A DNA stretch of 64,000 nt, from contig NZ_JARHUC010000004.1 in assembly GCF_029223255.1 (NCBI RefSeq), positions 620,001-684,000 on the forward strand, in the 5' to 3' direction. The notes under the pieces were generated by a model, which was given only the letters and a program-made list of their open reading frames with translations, did no database searches and had not been told where the DNA came from. Below, in pieces: positions 16,107-24,416 of this stretch. The stretch comes from Albimonas marina (lineage in GTDB: Bacteria > Pseudomonadota > Alphaproteobacteria > Rhodobacterales > Rhodobacteraceae). A program made the position numbers and the translations under genes. Each line of letters opens with the position of its first letter. The first letter of the stretch is position 1.

Positions 16107-18199
16107 CCGCGCCCGCCCGCGCCGAACTGCTGCGCGCGCTGACCGATCCGGCATCGGTCGCCATCGTCGGCGCCTCGGACAACCCCGCCAAGCTCCAGGC
16201 GCGGCCGATGGACTTTCTGCGCCGCCACGGCTTCCGCGGCGCGGTCCACCCGGTCAACCCGGGGCGCGAGACGGTGGCGGGCGCCCGCGCCTATCCGCTG
16301 GTCAGCGCGATCCCCGAGCCGGTGGACCACGCCTACCTGCTGGTCGGCGCCGAGGCGGCCGAGAGCGCGCTGAGCGACTGCGCGAGCGCGGGGGTGAAGG
16401 TGGTCAGCCTCCTCGCCGACGGCTTCGCCGAGGCGGGGCCAGAGGGGCGCGCCCGCCAGGACCGGCTGGCCGCCCTCGCCGCCGAGGCGGGGATCCTGCT
16501 GATCGGCCCCAACTCCACCGGCGTGGTGGCGACCCATTCCGGCTTCTCCTGCACCACCAACGCCGCCTTCCGGCTGGACGCGCTGCGCCGCGGCCGGCTC
16601 GCGGTGCTGTCGCAGAGCGGCAGTCTGATCGGCACGCTCCTCTCCCGCGGCGAGGCCCGCGGCCGCGGGTTCTCGACGCTGATCTCGGTGGGGAACGAGG
16701 CGGGCGCCGGTGTGGGCCAGCTCGGCTCCCTCCTGCTCGACGACCCGCACACCGACGCGTTCCTCCTGTTCCTCGAAACCATCCGCGACCGCGAGGCGCT
16801 GGCCGAGTTCGCCCGCGCGGCCCATGCGCAGGGCAAGCCGGTGGTCGCCTACATGATCGGCGCCTCGGAGGAGGGGCAGGCGCTGTCCGTCTCCCATACC
16901 GGGGCGCTGACCGGATCCTCCGCGGCCTGCGCGGCGCTGCTGCGGGGGCTGGGGATCCGGCAGGCCGAACAGTTCGAGACGCTGCTCGACGCGCCCCCGG
17001 CGCTGGCCCGCGCGCGCCTGCCCGCGGCGCGGCCGCGCCAGGTGACGGTGGTCTCGACCACCGGCGGCGGCGGGGCGATGCTGATCGACCAGATGGCCGC
17101 GCGCGGCGCGCGGATCGCCGGCCCAGGCGACGCGGCGCGCGCGAAGCTCCAGGCGCAGGCGATCCCGATGGGTCACGGCAAGCTGGTGGACGTGACGCTG
17201 GCGGGCACGAACTACGCCACGATGAAGGAGGTCGTCTCGACGCTCGCCGCGGACCCCGAGACGGGGCTGCTGCTGGTCTGCATCGGCTCCTCCGCCCAGT
17301 TCCAGCCGGACCTCGCGGTGAAGCCCATCGTCGATGCCGTGGCCGAGGCGCCCGAGGGCGCGGCCCCCGTCATCGCCTTCCCGCTGCCGGAGGCGACCGA
17401 CGCGCTCGCGATGCTCGAGGCCGGCGGCGTGCCCACCTTCCGCTCGGTCGAGGTCTGCGCCGAGACGGCGGCCATGCTGCTCGCCCCCTGCGCCCCCGCC
17501 CCGGTCCCCGACGGCCCCCTGCCGCCTCGCGCCGCCGCATTGCTGGACCGCGCGCCGGCGGGGGTGATGGACGAGCTCGACGCGGGCGAGGTCTTCGCGG
17601 CCCTGGGCGCGCCGCGGCCGCGGCAGGCGCTGTTCGACCTTGACCTGCCCATCGTCGATCCGGGGCTGGGCTGGCCGGTGGTGGCCAAGCTCGTCTCCGC
17701 CGACCTGCCCCACAAGACCGAGGCCGGCGCGATCCGCGTGGGCGTCCCCGACCTGCCGGCCCTGCGCACGGCCGCGGCCGAGATGCGCGCCGCCGCCAGG
17801 GCCCATGCGCCGGGCGCCCGCCTGCGCGGCCTGCTGGCGCAGGAGATGCGCCGCGGGCTCGGCGAGGCGATCGTCGGCGTCTCCCGCGATCCGCTGGCGG
17901 GGCCGGTGGTGACCGTCGGGCAGGGCGGCGTGCTGACCGAGATCTACCGCGACGCCGCCGTGCGCCCCGCCCCCGTCACGGTCGAGATCGCGCGCGAGAT
18001 GCTGGCCGAAGTCCGCGGTTTCGCCCTCCTGCGCGGCTTCCGCGGGGCGCCCGCGGGCGACCTCGAGGCGCTGGCGCGGCTGGTCGCCGACGTCTCGCGC
18101 ATCGCCCTGCACCCGCGGGTGGAGGAGGCCGAGATCAACCCCGTCCTCGTGGGGACTGACGGCGTCGTACTGCTCGACGCGCTGGTGCGGCTGGGCTGA
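16103..18199 (+). CDS. Acetate-CoA ligase family protein (ADP-forming acyl-CoA synthetase)
   Basis: A 698-residue single-chain member of the acyl-CoA synthetase (NDP-forming) superfamily. Order of domains: CoA-binding Rossmann (SVAIVGASDNPAK, about 16-28), two flavodoxin-like ligase domains with SQSGSLIGTL and the phosphohistidine site VSHTGALTGSSAA (His265), and an ATP-grasp domain at the C-terminus (KLVSADLPHKTEAGAI, then EAEINPVLV). It would make acyl-CoA from a free acid with ATP, or run in reverse to gain ATP. The ATG overlaps the acyl-CoA dehydrogenase stop (ATGA), so activation and desaturation of the same acid is the natural reading. The acid itself is unknown. Confidence 0.9.
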   Translation: MTAPARAELLRALTDPASVAIVGASDNPAKLQARPMDFLRRHGFRGAVHPVNPGRETVAGARAYPLVSAIPEPVDHAYLLVGAEAAESALSDCASAGVKVVSLLADGFAEAGPEGRARQDRLAALAAEAGILLIGPNSTGVVATHSGFSCTTNAAFRLDALRRGRLAVLSQSGSLIGTLLSRGEARGRGFSTLISVGNEAGAGVGQLGSLLLDDPHTDAFLLFLETIRDREALAEFARAAHAQGKPVVAYMIGASEEGQALSVSHTGALTGSSAACAALLRGLGIRQAEQFETLLDAPPALARARLPAARPRQVTVVSTTGGGGAMLIDQMAARGARIAGPGDAARAKLQAQAIPMGHGKLVDVTLAGTNYATMKEVVSTLAADPETGLLLVCIGSSAQFQPDLAVKPIVDAVAEAPEGAAPVIAFPLPEATDALAMLEAGGVPTFRSVEVCAETAAMLLAPCAPAPVPDGPLPPRAAALLDRAPAGVMDELDAGEVFAALGAPRPRQALFDLDLPIVDPGLGWPVVAKLVSADLPHKTEAGAIRVGVPDLPALRTAAAEMRAAARAHAPGARLRGLLAQEMRRGLGEAIVGVSRDPLAGPVVTVGQGGVLTEIYRDAAVRPAPVTVEIAREMLAEVRGFALLRGFRGAPAGDLEALARLVADVSRIALHPRVEEAEINPVLVGTDGVVLLDALVRLG

Positions 18200-18301
18200 G
18201 CCGCTCTGGCGCGCCGCGCCCCCGTTGCCGACGCCGCCCTGCGGGAGTATCGAAAAGCGGAAACCCCTCCCACGGGTCGGAGGGGGCCGGGGCCTTCGCG
18301 C

Positions 18302-18877
18302 ATGTCCAGCGATGCGGACGCCGTTTCCGTTCCGAACCCGCCGTCCGGCGCCGCGCCGCGGGACGTGGGCCCGATGTCGGCCGAGCTCGCGGCCTTCGCC
18401 TCCAGCGGCGTGACCGTGCTGCTGGGGGTGGGCGACATCGCCGGCCGCCCCATCGCCGCCGTCGCCGGCGCCTGCGTGCCGGACCCCGAGGCGGGCGAGC
18501 TGCGCCTCTACGTCGACGCCGCCGGTCCCGGCGCCGCGCGCCTGCTGGCGGCGGTGCGCGCGGGCGGCACGGTGGGGGCGAGCTTCACCGACCTCTCCCA
18601 CCGCTCGATCCAGGCCAAGGGCGCCCGCGCCCGGCTGGAGCCGCCGACCGCCCGCGACCATGCCGAGTACCGCCGCCAGGTCCGCGGCCATGCCGAGTGG
18701 CTGGCGACCGCGGGCTTCTCGCCGGGCTTCTGCCACGCCTTCAGCGACGTCGAGGAGAGCGACGCGGTGATGATCGTCTTCGCGCCCGAGCAGGTCTTCC
18801 ACCAGACCCCCGGTCCGGGCGCGGGCGAGGCGATCCCGGTCTCCTCCGCCCCCCGACGACCGGAGGCGCCGCGATGA
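18302..18877 (+). CDS. Pyridoxamine 5'-phosphate oxidase-like split-barrel protein
   Basis: A 191-residue protein that looks like a flavin-reductase/PNPOx-type split barrel. The strand pattern VTVLLGVGDIAGRPIAAVAGACV, then LRLYVDAAG, then GGTVGASFTDLSHRSIQAKG fits that fold, where the ligand is FMN, F420 or heme. I cannot assign an activity. A GGAGGGGG site lies about 20 bases before the ATG at 18302, which is rather far. The stop overlaps the start of a larger protein with the same fold plus GAF (ATGA), so the two are probably partners. Confidence 0.72.
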   Translation: MSSDADAVSVPNPPSGAAPRDVGPMSAELAAFASSGVTVLLGVGDIAGRPIAAVAGACVPDPEAGELRLYVDAAGPGAARLLAAVRAGGTVGASFTDLSHRSIQAKGARARLEPPTARDHAEYRRQVRGHAEWLATAGFSPGFCHAFSDVEESDAVMIVFAPEQVFHQTPGPGAGEAIPVSSAPRRPEAPR

Positions 18878-20367
18878 GCCCGCGCGCCTCGGCCTCCGGC
18901 GCGGCGGCGGAGCGGGAGGCGCCGCTGCCCGCGCCCGATCCCGCCCTCTGGCCCGGCGTCGCCCATGCCGGCGGCGTGGGCGCCCCGGCGCCCGATGCGC
19001 CCGTGCCCTCGATGGACCTGCTGCGCAACGCGATGGAGGGGGTGTCGGCCTCGGCCCTCGCCACCTGCGATCCGCAGGGGATGGTCAACATCTCGATCAT
19101 CTCGCAGGTCCACTACGTCGATCCGCAGCGGGTGGCGCTGAGCTACCAGTTCTTCAACAAGACCCGCCGCAACCTGCTGGCGACGGGGCGCGCCTCGGTG
19201 GTCATCACCGACCCCGAGACGGTGGCCCAGCACCGGCTGGAACTGGTCTACGAGGAGACCCGCACCGAGGGCCCCCTGTTCGAGCAGATGCGCGCCGAGC
19301 TGATGGGCATCGCCTCCCACTCCGGCATGGACCGGGTGTTCCGCCTGCGCGGCGCCGACGTGTTCCGCGTCGAGGCGGTCGAGGTGGTGCGCCCCCCGGT
19401 CCTGCCGCCGCCCGCGCCCCATCGCAACCTGATGGCGGTGGCGCGGCGGGTCTTCGCCTCGATGGCCGAGTGCCGCGAGCTGGGGGAGCTCTTCGACCGC
19501 ACGCTCGCCTGCCTGGAGGCGGACCTGGGCGTCGAGCACGCGATGATCCTGCTGCAGGACGACGATCCCGGCGAGGGGGAGGGCGGGCGCCTCTACGCCA
19601 TCGCCACGCGGGGCTATCCGGCCTCGGGCGTCGGCTCGGAGGTGGCGCTGGGCGAGGGGGTGGTGGGCGTCTGCGCGCGGGAGCGGGCGCCGATCCGCAT
19701 CAGCCACATGACCGCGGCCTATGGCTACGTCGCCGCGATCCGCGACAGCGCCCGCAGCGCCGGGCTCGACTGGGAGGCGCGCACCGCGATCCCCTTCCCG
19801 GGGCTCGCGGCGCCGGCCAGCCAGCTCGCCCTGCCGATCCTGCGCGACGGGCGCCTGTTCGGGGTGCTGCTGTGCGAGAGCCCCCGGATGCTGCGCTTCT
19901 GCCACGACGACGAGGACGCGCTGGCCCTGATCGCGGACCACCTGGGCGCGCTGGCCGCCCTGCTGCCCCAGGCGGGCCACGCGCCGGAGGGCGCCCCGGC
20001 CCCCGCCTGCACCGGCGAGGACGCCTGCCCCCCGGCCGTCACGGTCCGCCATTTCGCCTTCGACGACAGCGTGTTCCTCGACAACGACTATCTCATCAAG
20101 GGGGTCGCCGGCGCGATCCTGTGGCGCCTGCTGCGGGAGCATGCCGCGACGGGCCGGGTGGAGTTCAACACGCGCGAGCTGCGCCTCGACCCCTCCCTGC
20201 GCCTGCCCGAGCACGCCGAGAACCTCGACGCCCGCCTGGTCCTGCTGCGCAAGCGCCTGGACGAGCGCGAGGCGCCGATCCGCCTGATGAAGAGCGGCCG
20301 CGGCCGCTTCCGCCTGGCCATCGCCGTGCCGGTCGAGCTGGAGAGCGCGGAGCCGCCCGCGGTCTGA
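18874..20367 (+). CDS. Split-barrel (PNPOx-like) - GAF - winged-helix-like fusion protein
   Basis: A 497-residue cytoplasmic three-part protein. Residues about 45-180 form a pyridoxamine-oxidase-like split barrel (SASALATCDPQGMVNISIISQV, then YQFFNKTRRNLLATGRASVVI). About 185-350 is a GAF domain (a classic FDRTLACLEADLGVEHAMILLQD start and LALPILRDGRLFGVLLCES end). About 385-490 is a compact domain (DNDYLIKGVAGAILWRLL, then EFNTRELRLD, then KSGRGRFRL) with a winged-helix look that ends in a basic patch. A flavin- or heme-linked sensor with a DNA- or protein-binding output would fit. Conserved catalytic residues are not evident to me. It is translationally coupled to the small split-barrel protein. 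Confidence 0.75.
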   Translation: MSPRASASGAAAEREAPLPAPDPALWPGVAHAGGVGAPAPDAPVPSMDLLRNAMEGVSASALATCDPQGMVNISIISQVHYVDPQRVALSYQFFNKTRRNLLATGRASVVITDPETVAQHRLELVYEETRTEGPLFEQMRAELMGIASHSGMDRVFRLRGADVFRVEAVEVVRPPVLPPPAPHRNLMAVARRVFASMAECRELGELFDRTLACLEADLGVEHAMILLQDDDPGEGEGGRLYAIATRGYPASGVGSEVALGEGVVGVCARERAPIRISHMTAAYGYVAAIRDSARSAGLDWEARTAIPFPGLAAPASQLALPILRDGRLFGVLLCESPRMLRFCHDDEDALALIADHLGALAALLPQAGHAPEGAPAPACTGEDACPPAVTVRHFAFDDSVFLDNDYLIKGVAGAILWRLLREHAATGRVEFNTRELRLDPSLRLPEHAENLDARLVLLRKRLDEREAPIRLMKSGRGRFRLAIAVPVELESAEPPAV

Positions 20368-20590
20368 GCCGAAGGCCTCGCCGCGCGGCGCCCCTCTCCC
20401 ATCCCGCCGATTTCATTTGTGCGCTTACTATTCTTTTAGCGTTCCGTGCGGGAACGTTTAGCAAGCCTCTCGCCCCCTGCGGGCCTATCCCCGTCGCATC
20501 GAAACCGCTCCTCCCCCTGGCGCTCGCCGCCGCGCCGAGGAGCCGCCCGCGAGGACGCCGGGCCCGGCCCCGCGCCGGGATCCCGCAAGG
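20368..20590 (+). promoter_or_regulatory. Upstream region of the FAD oxidoreductase operon with an inverted repeat
   Basis: 223 bases without a gene. An unusually AT-rich patch (20411-20460) contains a perfect inverted repeat CGTTCC-GTGCG-GGAACG at 20440-20456, followed by TTTAGC. It may be an operator in the promoter of the downstream operon; as a terminator for the upstream gene it would be short. The rest is GC-rich with a GGATCCCGCAAGG ribosome region before 20591. Confidence 0.45.
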
Positions 20591-21991
20591 ATGGACGAGA
20601 TGCAGATCGAGACGCTCCGCGCCCAGGTGCGCGGCATCGTGCTGGCCGCCGGAGAGCCCGGCTGGGAGCTGGCGCTGGAGACCCTGCTGTGGAACGGCCG
20701 CAAGCCCGCCCGGCGCCCCGCGGCGATCGTGCGCGCGGCCGACGTCGAGGACGTGCGCCACGCGGTGCGCTACGCCGCGGCCAACGGGCTGACGGTCAGC
20801 CCCCGGGGCGCCGGGCACAACTGGTCGGGCGCCGCCCAGCAGGCCGGCGTGGTGATCGACCTCGCCGGCCTGGACGAGATCCGGGTCGACGCCGCCGCGA
20901 TGACGGCCGAGGTCGGCCCCGGCGCCACCAACCGCGCCCTCGTCGCGGCGCTGGAGCCCCACGGCCTGGGCTTCCCCGTCGGCCACTGCGGCTCGGTCCC
21001 GATGTCGGGCTACCTGCTGGGCGGCGGCATCGGCTGGAACGCCGGGCGCTGGGGCGTGGCCTGCATGCGGGTCGAGAGCGTCGAGGTGGTGACCGCCGAC
21101 GGCGCGCTGCTGACCGCCTCGGCCGAGCGCAACGCCGACCTGTTCTGGGCCGCCCGCGGGGCGGGGCCGCTGTTCTTCGGCGTGGTCGTGGGCTACCGCC
21201 TGCGCCTCGCGCCGGCGCCCAGGGCGATCCGCACCGGCGTCTGGACCTGGCCGCTGGAGGCGCATGAGGACGTGGCCGCCTGGATGCAGGCGACCATGGC
21301 CTGGGCGCCCGCCTCGGTGGAGTTCACCGCCAAGTTCTGCGCCGCCCCGCCGCCGCTGGCGCTGGTCTCGGCCAAGGTCGTGATGGCCATCGCCACCGTC
21401 TTCGAGGACGCGGCGGAGGCCGGCGACGCGATCCTCGCGCGCATCGGCGCCGCGGCGCCCGCCGGGGCGCTGGAGGCGCAGGTCGGCCTGCCGACGCCGA
21501 TCCCCGCCCTCTACGACCTGATCGACGCGGGCTTCCCGCGCGGGCGGCGCATGGCGGTGGACGCGATGTGGTCGGACGCGGCGCCCTCGGCGCTGTTCGG
21601 CGCCATCGCCCGCGGCGTCGCCCGGGCGCCGGACGCCGAATGCTTCGGGCTGGGGGTGGTCCGCTCCCCCCTCGCGCCGGTTCCCCCGGCGGGGGCGGCG
21701 GCCTTCTCGATGATCGGCCCGGTGTTCGGCGCGCTCTACGCCATGTGGCGCGACCCCTCCGGGGACGCCGCCGGCCGCGCCTGGGTCCGCGGCGTCGCGC
21801 GGGAGGCCGCGCCGGCGGTGAAGGGCGTCTACGTGGGCGAGGCGGACCTCGCCGCCCCCGGCCGCCTCGCCCAGGCCTGGACGCCGGAGGCGCTGAGCCG
21901 CCTCGCGGCCCTGCGCGCCCGCCACGACCCCCGCAACCGCTTCCGCCGCGAGTTCGCGGAGCCCGGTTGCGAGGAGACGGCCGCCGCCTGA
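20591..21991 (+). CDS. FAD-binding oxidoreductase, berberine-bridge-enzyme type
   Basis: A 466-residue VAO-family flavoprotein. The PCMH FAD domain has SPRGAGHNWSG, with His76 in the place of the 8-alpha-histidyl link, and GHCGSVPMSGYLLGGGIGW, with Cys133 where bicovalent BBE-type enzymes form the 6-S-cysteinyl link. The C-terminal BBE segment ends in ALRARHDPRNRF. Such enzymes oxidise alcohols, sugars or amines and reduce O2 or an acceptor. No signal peptide is evident. The next gene is a secreted c-type cytochrome 51 bases later, so electrons might go to a cytochrome, although that would need the flavoprotein to be exported or the cytochrome to meet it at the membrane. The substrate is unknown. 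Confidence 0.88.
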   Translation: MDEMQIETLRAQVRGIVLAAGEPGWELALETLLWNGRKPARRPAAIVRAADVEDVRHAVRYAAANGLTVSPRGAGHNWSGAAQQAGVVIDLAGLDEIRVDAAAMTAEVGPGATNRALVAALEPHGLGFPVGHCGSVPMSGYLLGGGIGWNAGRWGVACMRVESVEVVTADGALLTASAERNADLFWAARGAGPLFFGVVVGYRLRLAPAPRAIRTGVWTWPLEAHEDVAAWMQATMAWAPASVEFTAKFCAAPPPLALVSAKVVMAIATVFEDAAEAGDAILARIGAAAPAGALEAQVGLPTPIPALYDLIDAGFPRGRRMAVDAMWSDAAPSALFGAIARGVARAPDAECFGLGVVRSPLAPVPPAGAAAFSMIGPVFGALYAMWRDPSGDAAGRAWVRGVAREAAPAVKGVYVGEADLAAPGRLAQAWTPEALSRLAALRARHDPRNRFRREFAEPGCEETAAA

Positions 21992-22042
21992 GCGCGGCCG
22001 CCTCCCCCCTTTTCATTGTCTCAAGACCAAAGGAGCGCCGCG

Positions 22043-22609
22043 ATGAGCGAGCGACCGAACCCCCTGTCCCTGCTGGCCGTGCGCCTGGGCGCCGTCCTCT
22101 CCGTCTCCGCCGTCGCGCTGCTGACGCTCTGGGCGCCCGATCTCGCGCCCCGGGCGCAGGCGGCTTCGCCCGCCGCGGGCGGCGAGGCCGAGCTGCAGGC
22201 GCGGGGCGCCTACCTGCTGCGGATCATGGATTGCGGCGGCTGCCACACCCCGCGGGACGCCCAGGGCGCCCCGCGCGAGGACGCGGCCCTGGCGGGCGGC
22301 GACATCGGCTTCGCGATGCCGGGCTACGGCATCGTCTGGCCGCCGAACCTGACCCCCGACGCCGCCGGCCTCGGCGGGTGGAGCGACGCGGAGATCGCCG
22401 AGGCCCTCACCGCCGGGCGGCGCCCCGACGGGCGGACGCTGGCGCCGGTGATGCCCTGGCCCGCCTACGCGGGGCTGGACGAGGCGGACCTCGCCGCCCT
22501 GATCGCCGGCCTGCGCGCGCTGCCGGCGGTCGCCAACCGCACCCCGGACCCGGTCGAGGAGGGCGCCCCCGCCCCGGCCCCCTATTTCACCGTCGCCCTG
22601 CCGCAATGA
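22043..22609 (+). CDS. c-type cytochrome, monoheme, secreted or membrane-anchored
   Basis: A 188-residue protein. After a short polar start, residues about 8-30 form a hydrophobic segment followed by AQA-AS, so it is either cleaved near residue 41 or kept as an anchor. The heme site is CGGCH (Cys64, Cys67, His68), and APVMPWPAY offers the axial Met. The periplasm is the site of action and it would carry electrons to an oxidase. AAAGGAG stands 7 bases before the ATG at 22043, which is why I reject an in-frame TTG at 22016. It lies between a flavoprotein and a secreted protein on the same strand. Confidence 0.9.
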   Translation: MSERPNPLSLLAVRLGAVLSVSAVALLTLWAPDLAPRAQAASPAAGGEAELQARGAYLLRIMDCGGCHTPRDAQGAPREDAALAGGDIGFAMPGYGIVWPPNLTPDAAGLGGWSDAEIAEALTAGRRPDGRTLAPVMPWPAYAGLDEADLAALIAGLRALPAVANRTPDPVEEGAPAPAPYFTVALPQ

Positions 22610-22644
22610 CCCCGGCCGGGCGCGATTCCAGCAAGGAGTCCGCT

Positions 22645-23439
22645 ATGAAACGCATCCTCAGGCGCGGGGCCGCCGCGGCGCTCGCGCTGGCGCTGGGCGG
22701 GACGCCGGCCTTCGCCACCACCGTCGCCGACGCCGCGCTGGACGTGACGCTGTCGAACTTCTCGTCCAGCTTCGTCTCCTGGTCGCAGGGGGAGGAGCCG
22801 CAGGTCCGGTCCAGCCGCGCGCTGGGCGGCGGCTGGGCGAGCGAAGGCTCGATCGTGCAGGCGCAGAACCGCTCGATCATCGCCGCCAGCGCAGGCGTCG
22901 ACGCCCGCACCGGCGCCCCCATCGATCTGGGCGAGAACCGGGTCGAGCTGGTGCGCACCTTCACCCTGGTCAATCCCACGCCCTACGTGGGCAGCTTCGG
23001 TCTGCGGGTGGACTACGCGCTGACCGCCTCGGTCCTCGGCGACGTCTGGGGCGGCGTCTCGGGCGACGTGGCGACCGGCGAGGTCGGCCGCGCGCAGGCC
23101 GCGATCAGCTTCCTGCGCCTGGACGCGACCGATGACGGGGGCTTCGCGGAAAGCGCCTTCTACACCCCCCGAAGCCTTTCCGTGGACTACGGGCTGGAGG
23201 GCGATTCCCGCTTTCCCGCCAGCGGCAAGGCGGCCTTCTACGCCTCGATGCAGGTCGATCCGGGCGAGGTCGTGCACCTGCGCGTGGTCGCCTCGGTCTC
23301 GGCGGCGGTCTACGCGGCGGAGGGGGCGCAGATCCCGCCCTCGGAGGTCGTTGCGACGCCGGCGCCCCCCGCGCTGGCGCTGCTGGGCGCCGCGGCCGGG
23401 GCGCTGGGCCTCGCCGCCCGCCGACGCCGCGCGGCCTGA
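22645..23439 (+). CDS. Secreted protein with PEP-CTERM-like C-terminal sorting segment
   Basis: A 264-residue protein. A signal peptide is clear (MKRILRR, Ala/Leu core, cleavage near AFA-TT at residue 23). The mature part is beta-rich and low in charge, with a repeated Ser/Thr/Val pattern and no Cys. The end reads ATPAPPALALLGAAAGALGLAARRRRAA: a Pro-containing motif, a hydrophobic helix and an Arg cluster, the three parts of PEP-CTERM/VPLPA-CTERM sorting tails handled by exosortases. No exosortase is in the window. GCAAGGAG precedes the ATG. The function is unknown; a surface or matrix protein is likely. Confidence 0.8.
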   Translation: MKRILRRGAAAALALALGGTPAFATTVADAALDVTLSNFSSSFVSWSQGEEPQVRSSRALGGGWASEGSIVQAQNRSIIAASAGVDARTGAPIDLGENRVELVRTFTLVNPTPYVGSFGLRVDYALTASVLGDVWGGVSGDVATGEVGRAQAAISFLRLDATDDGGFAESAFYTPRSLSVDYGLEGDSRFPASGKAAFYASMQVDPGEVVHLRVVASVSAAVYAAEGAQIPPSEVVATPAPPALALLGAAAGALGLAARRRRAA

Positions 23440-23464
23440 TCCCCCCTCTCGTCGCCGCGCGGCC

Positions 23465-23495
23465 CCGCCCGCCCCTCTCCCCGGGGGGCGGGCGG
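23465..23495. terminator. Bidirectional hairpin between convergent genes
   Basis: An 11-bp stem CCGCCCGCCCC/GGGGCGGGCGG with a 9-base loop lies between the PEP-CTERM-like gene (plus) and the TetR gene (minus). The T-run is poor on both sides, so it may work with Rho or mainly as a 3'-end stabiliser. Confidence 0.55.
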
Positions 23496-23512
23496 CTTCG
23501 CGCGCGGAGGCG

Positions 23513-24241
23513 TCACTCGGCGGCAGGCTGCGGGCGCAGGCCGTCCACGAAGACGTCGAGCAGGCGCAGCACGGCGGGCTGCCAGTCCTCGGCGTCGATC
23601 GTGTAGCAGAAGCCGAAGAGGGCGCGCATCACGTCCGCGGGGGGCACGTCGGCGCGCATCGCGCCGGCCTCCACCGCCCGGCCCACCAGCGCGTCCACCG
23701 CGTCGAGCAGCATCACCCGGACCTCGGCGAACAGAGGCTCGGACGTGTCGAGCGCGGGCGACAGCACCGCCACCATCCCCTTCTTGGTCGCCACCATCCC
23801 CACCGCTGCGCGCAGCCAGCGGCGCAGCGCCTCGACCGGGTCGTTGGCCTGCGCGAGGCTCGCGGCCAGGGCCGAGAGCTCCTCGGCCTCGCGGCGGTAG
23901 ACGGCCAGGAACAGCGTCTCGCGCGTGGGGAAGTGGCGGTAGAGCGTGCCGATGCCCACCCCCGCCCGGCGCGCCACCGCCTCGAGGCTGGCGTCGGGAC
24001 CGCCGGCGGCGAAGATCTCCCGCGCGGCGGTCAGCAGACGCTCGCGGTTGCGCAGGCTGTCGGCGCGCGGCTTGCGGGGCGCGCGGGCGGCCCCCGACTT
24101 CGAGTCCCCGGACTTCGCGTCCACGGTCTTCGCGTCCACGGTCTTCGCGTCCACGCTCTTCGCCGCGCCGGCCGTCGCGTCGCCGGCCGGCGCGCGCTCG
24201 ATCCCGGGGGCCTTCGCCCCATGTCTTCCGCCGTCGCCCAT
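23513..24241 (-). CDS. TetR family transcriptional regulator
   Basis: A 242-residue regulator. The DNA-binding helices lie at about 66-112 (ASLEAVARRAGVGIGTLYRHFPTRETLF) with the TetR hallmark GIGTLYRHFPTRE. The C-terminal ligand domain follows the pattern of repressors controlling oxidoreductase genes. It has an odd N-terminal tail of about 55 residues with a VDAKT-VDAKT-VDAKS repeat (residues 30-44), built on three tandem 15-base units at 24114-24158. The ATG at 24241 follows GGAGAGGC closely; an in-frame ATG at 24298 is a possible longer start. It is divergent from the molybdenum hydroxylase operon 175 bases away and probably represses it. Confidence 0.87.
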   Translation of the reverse strand: MGDGGRHGAKAPGIERAPAGDATAGAAKSVDAKTVDAKTVDAKSGDSKSGAARAPRKPRADSLRNRERLLTAAREIFAAGGPDASLEAVARRAGVGIGTLYRHFPTRETLFLAVYRREAEELSALAASLAQANDPVEALRRWLRAAVGMVATKKGMVAVLSPALDTSEPLFAEVRVMLLDAVDALVGRAVEAGAMRADVPPADVMRALFGFCYTIDAEDWQPAVLRLLDVFVDGLRPQPAAE

Positions 24242-24416
24242 GCCTCTCCGAGACGACCTGCGCCGGTCGCCCTTGAAAAGCGGAGGGTGCCTCCGCATAT
24301 TCTCGCCAAGGCCGCGTCCGCGGTCGACGCGGACGGGGCCCGATCCCTTCCGTGGCACAGCCCCGCCCCAAGGTCGACTCGAAACCAGACCGCCTCCAGG
24401 CCAACGGGAGCCCCCC

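Noticed and set aside
22016-22042. TTG start for the cytochrome c gene
   Set aside because: AAAGGAG is placed correctly for the ATG at 22043, and the added nine residues would precede the signal segment with no benefit.
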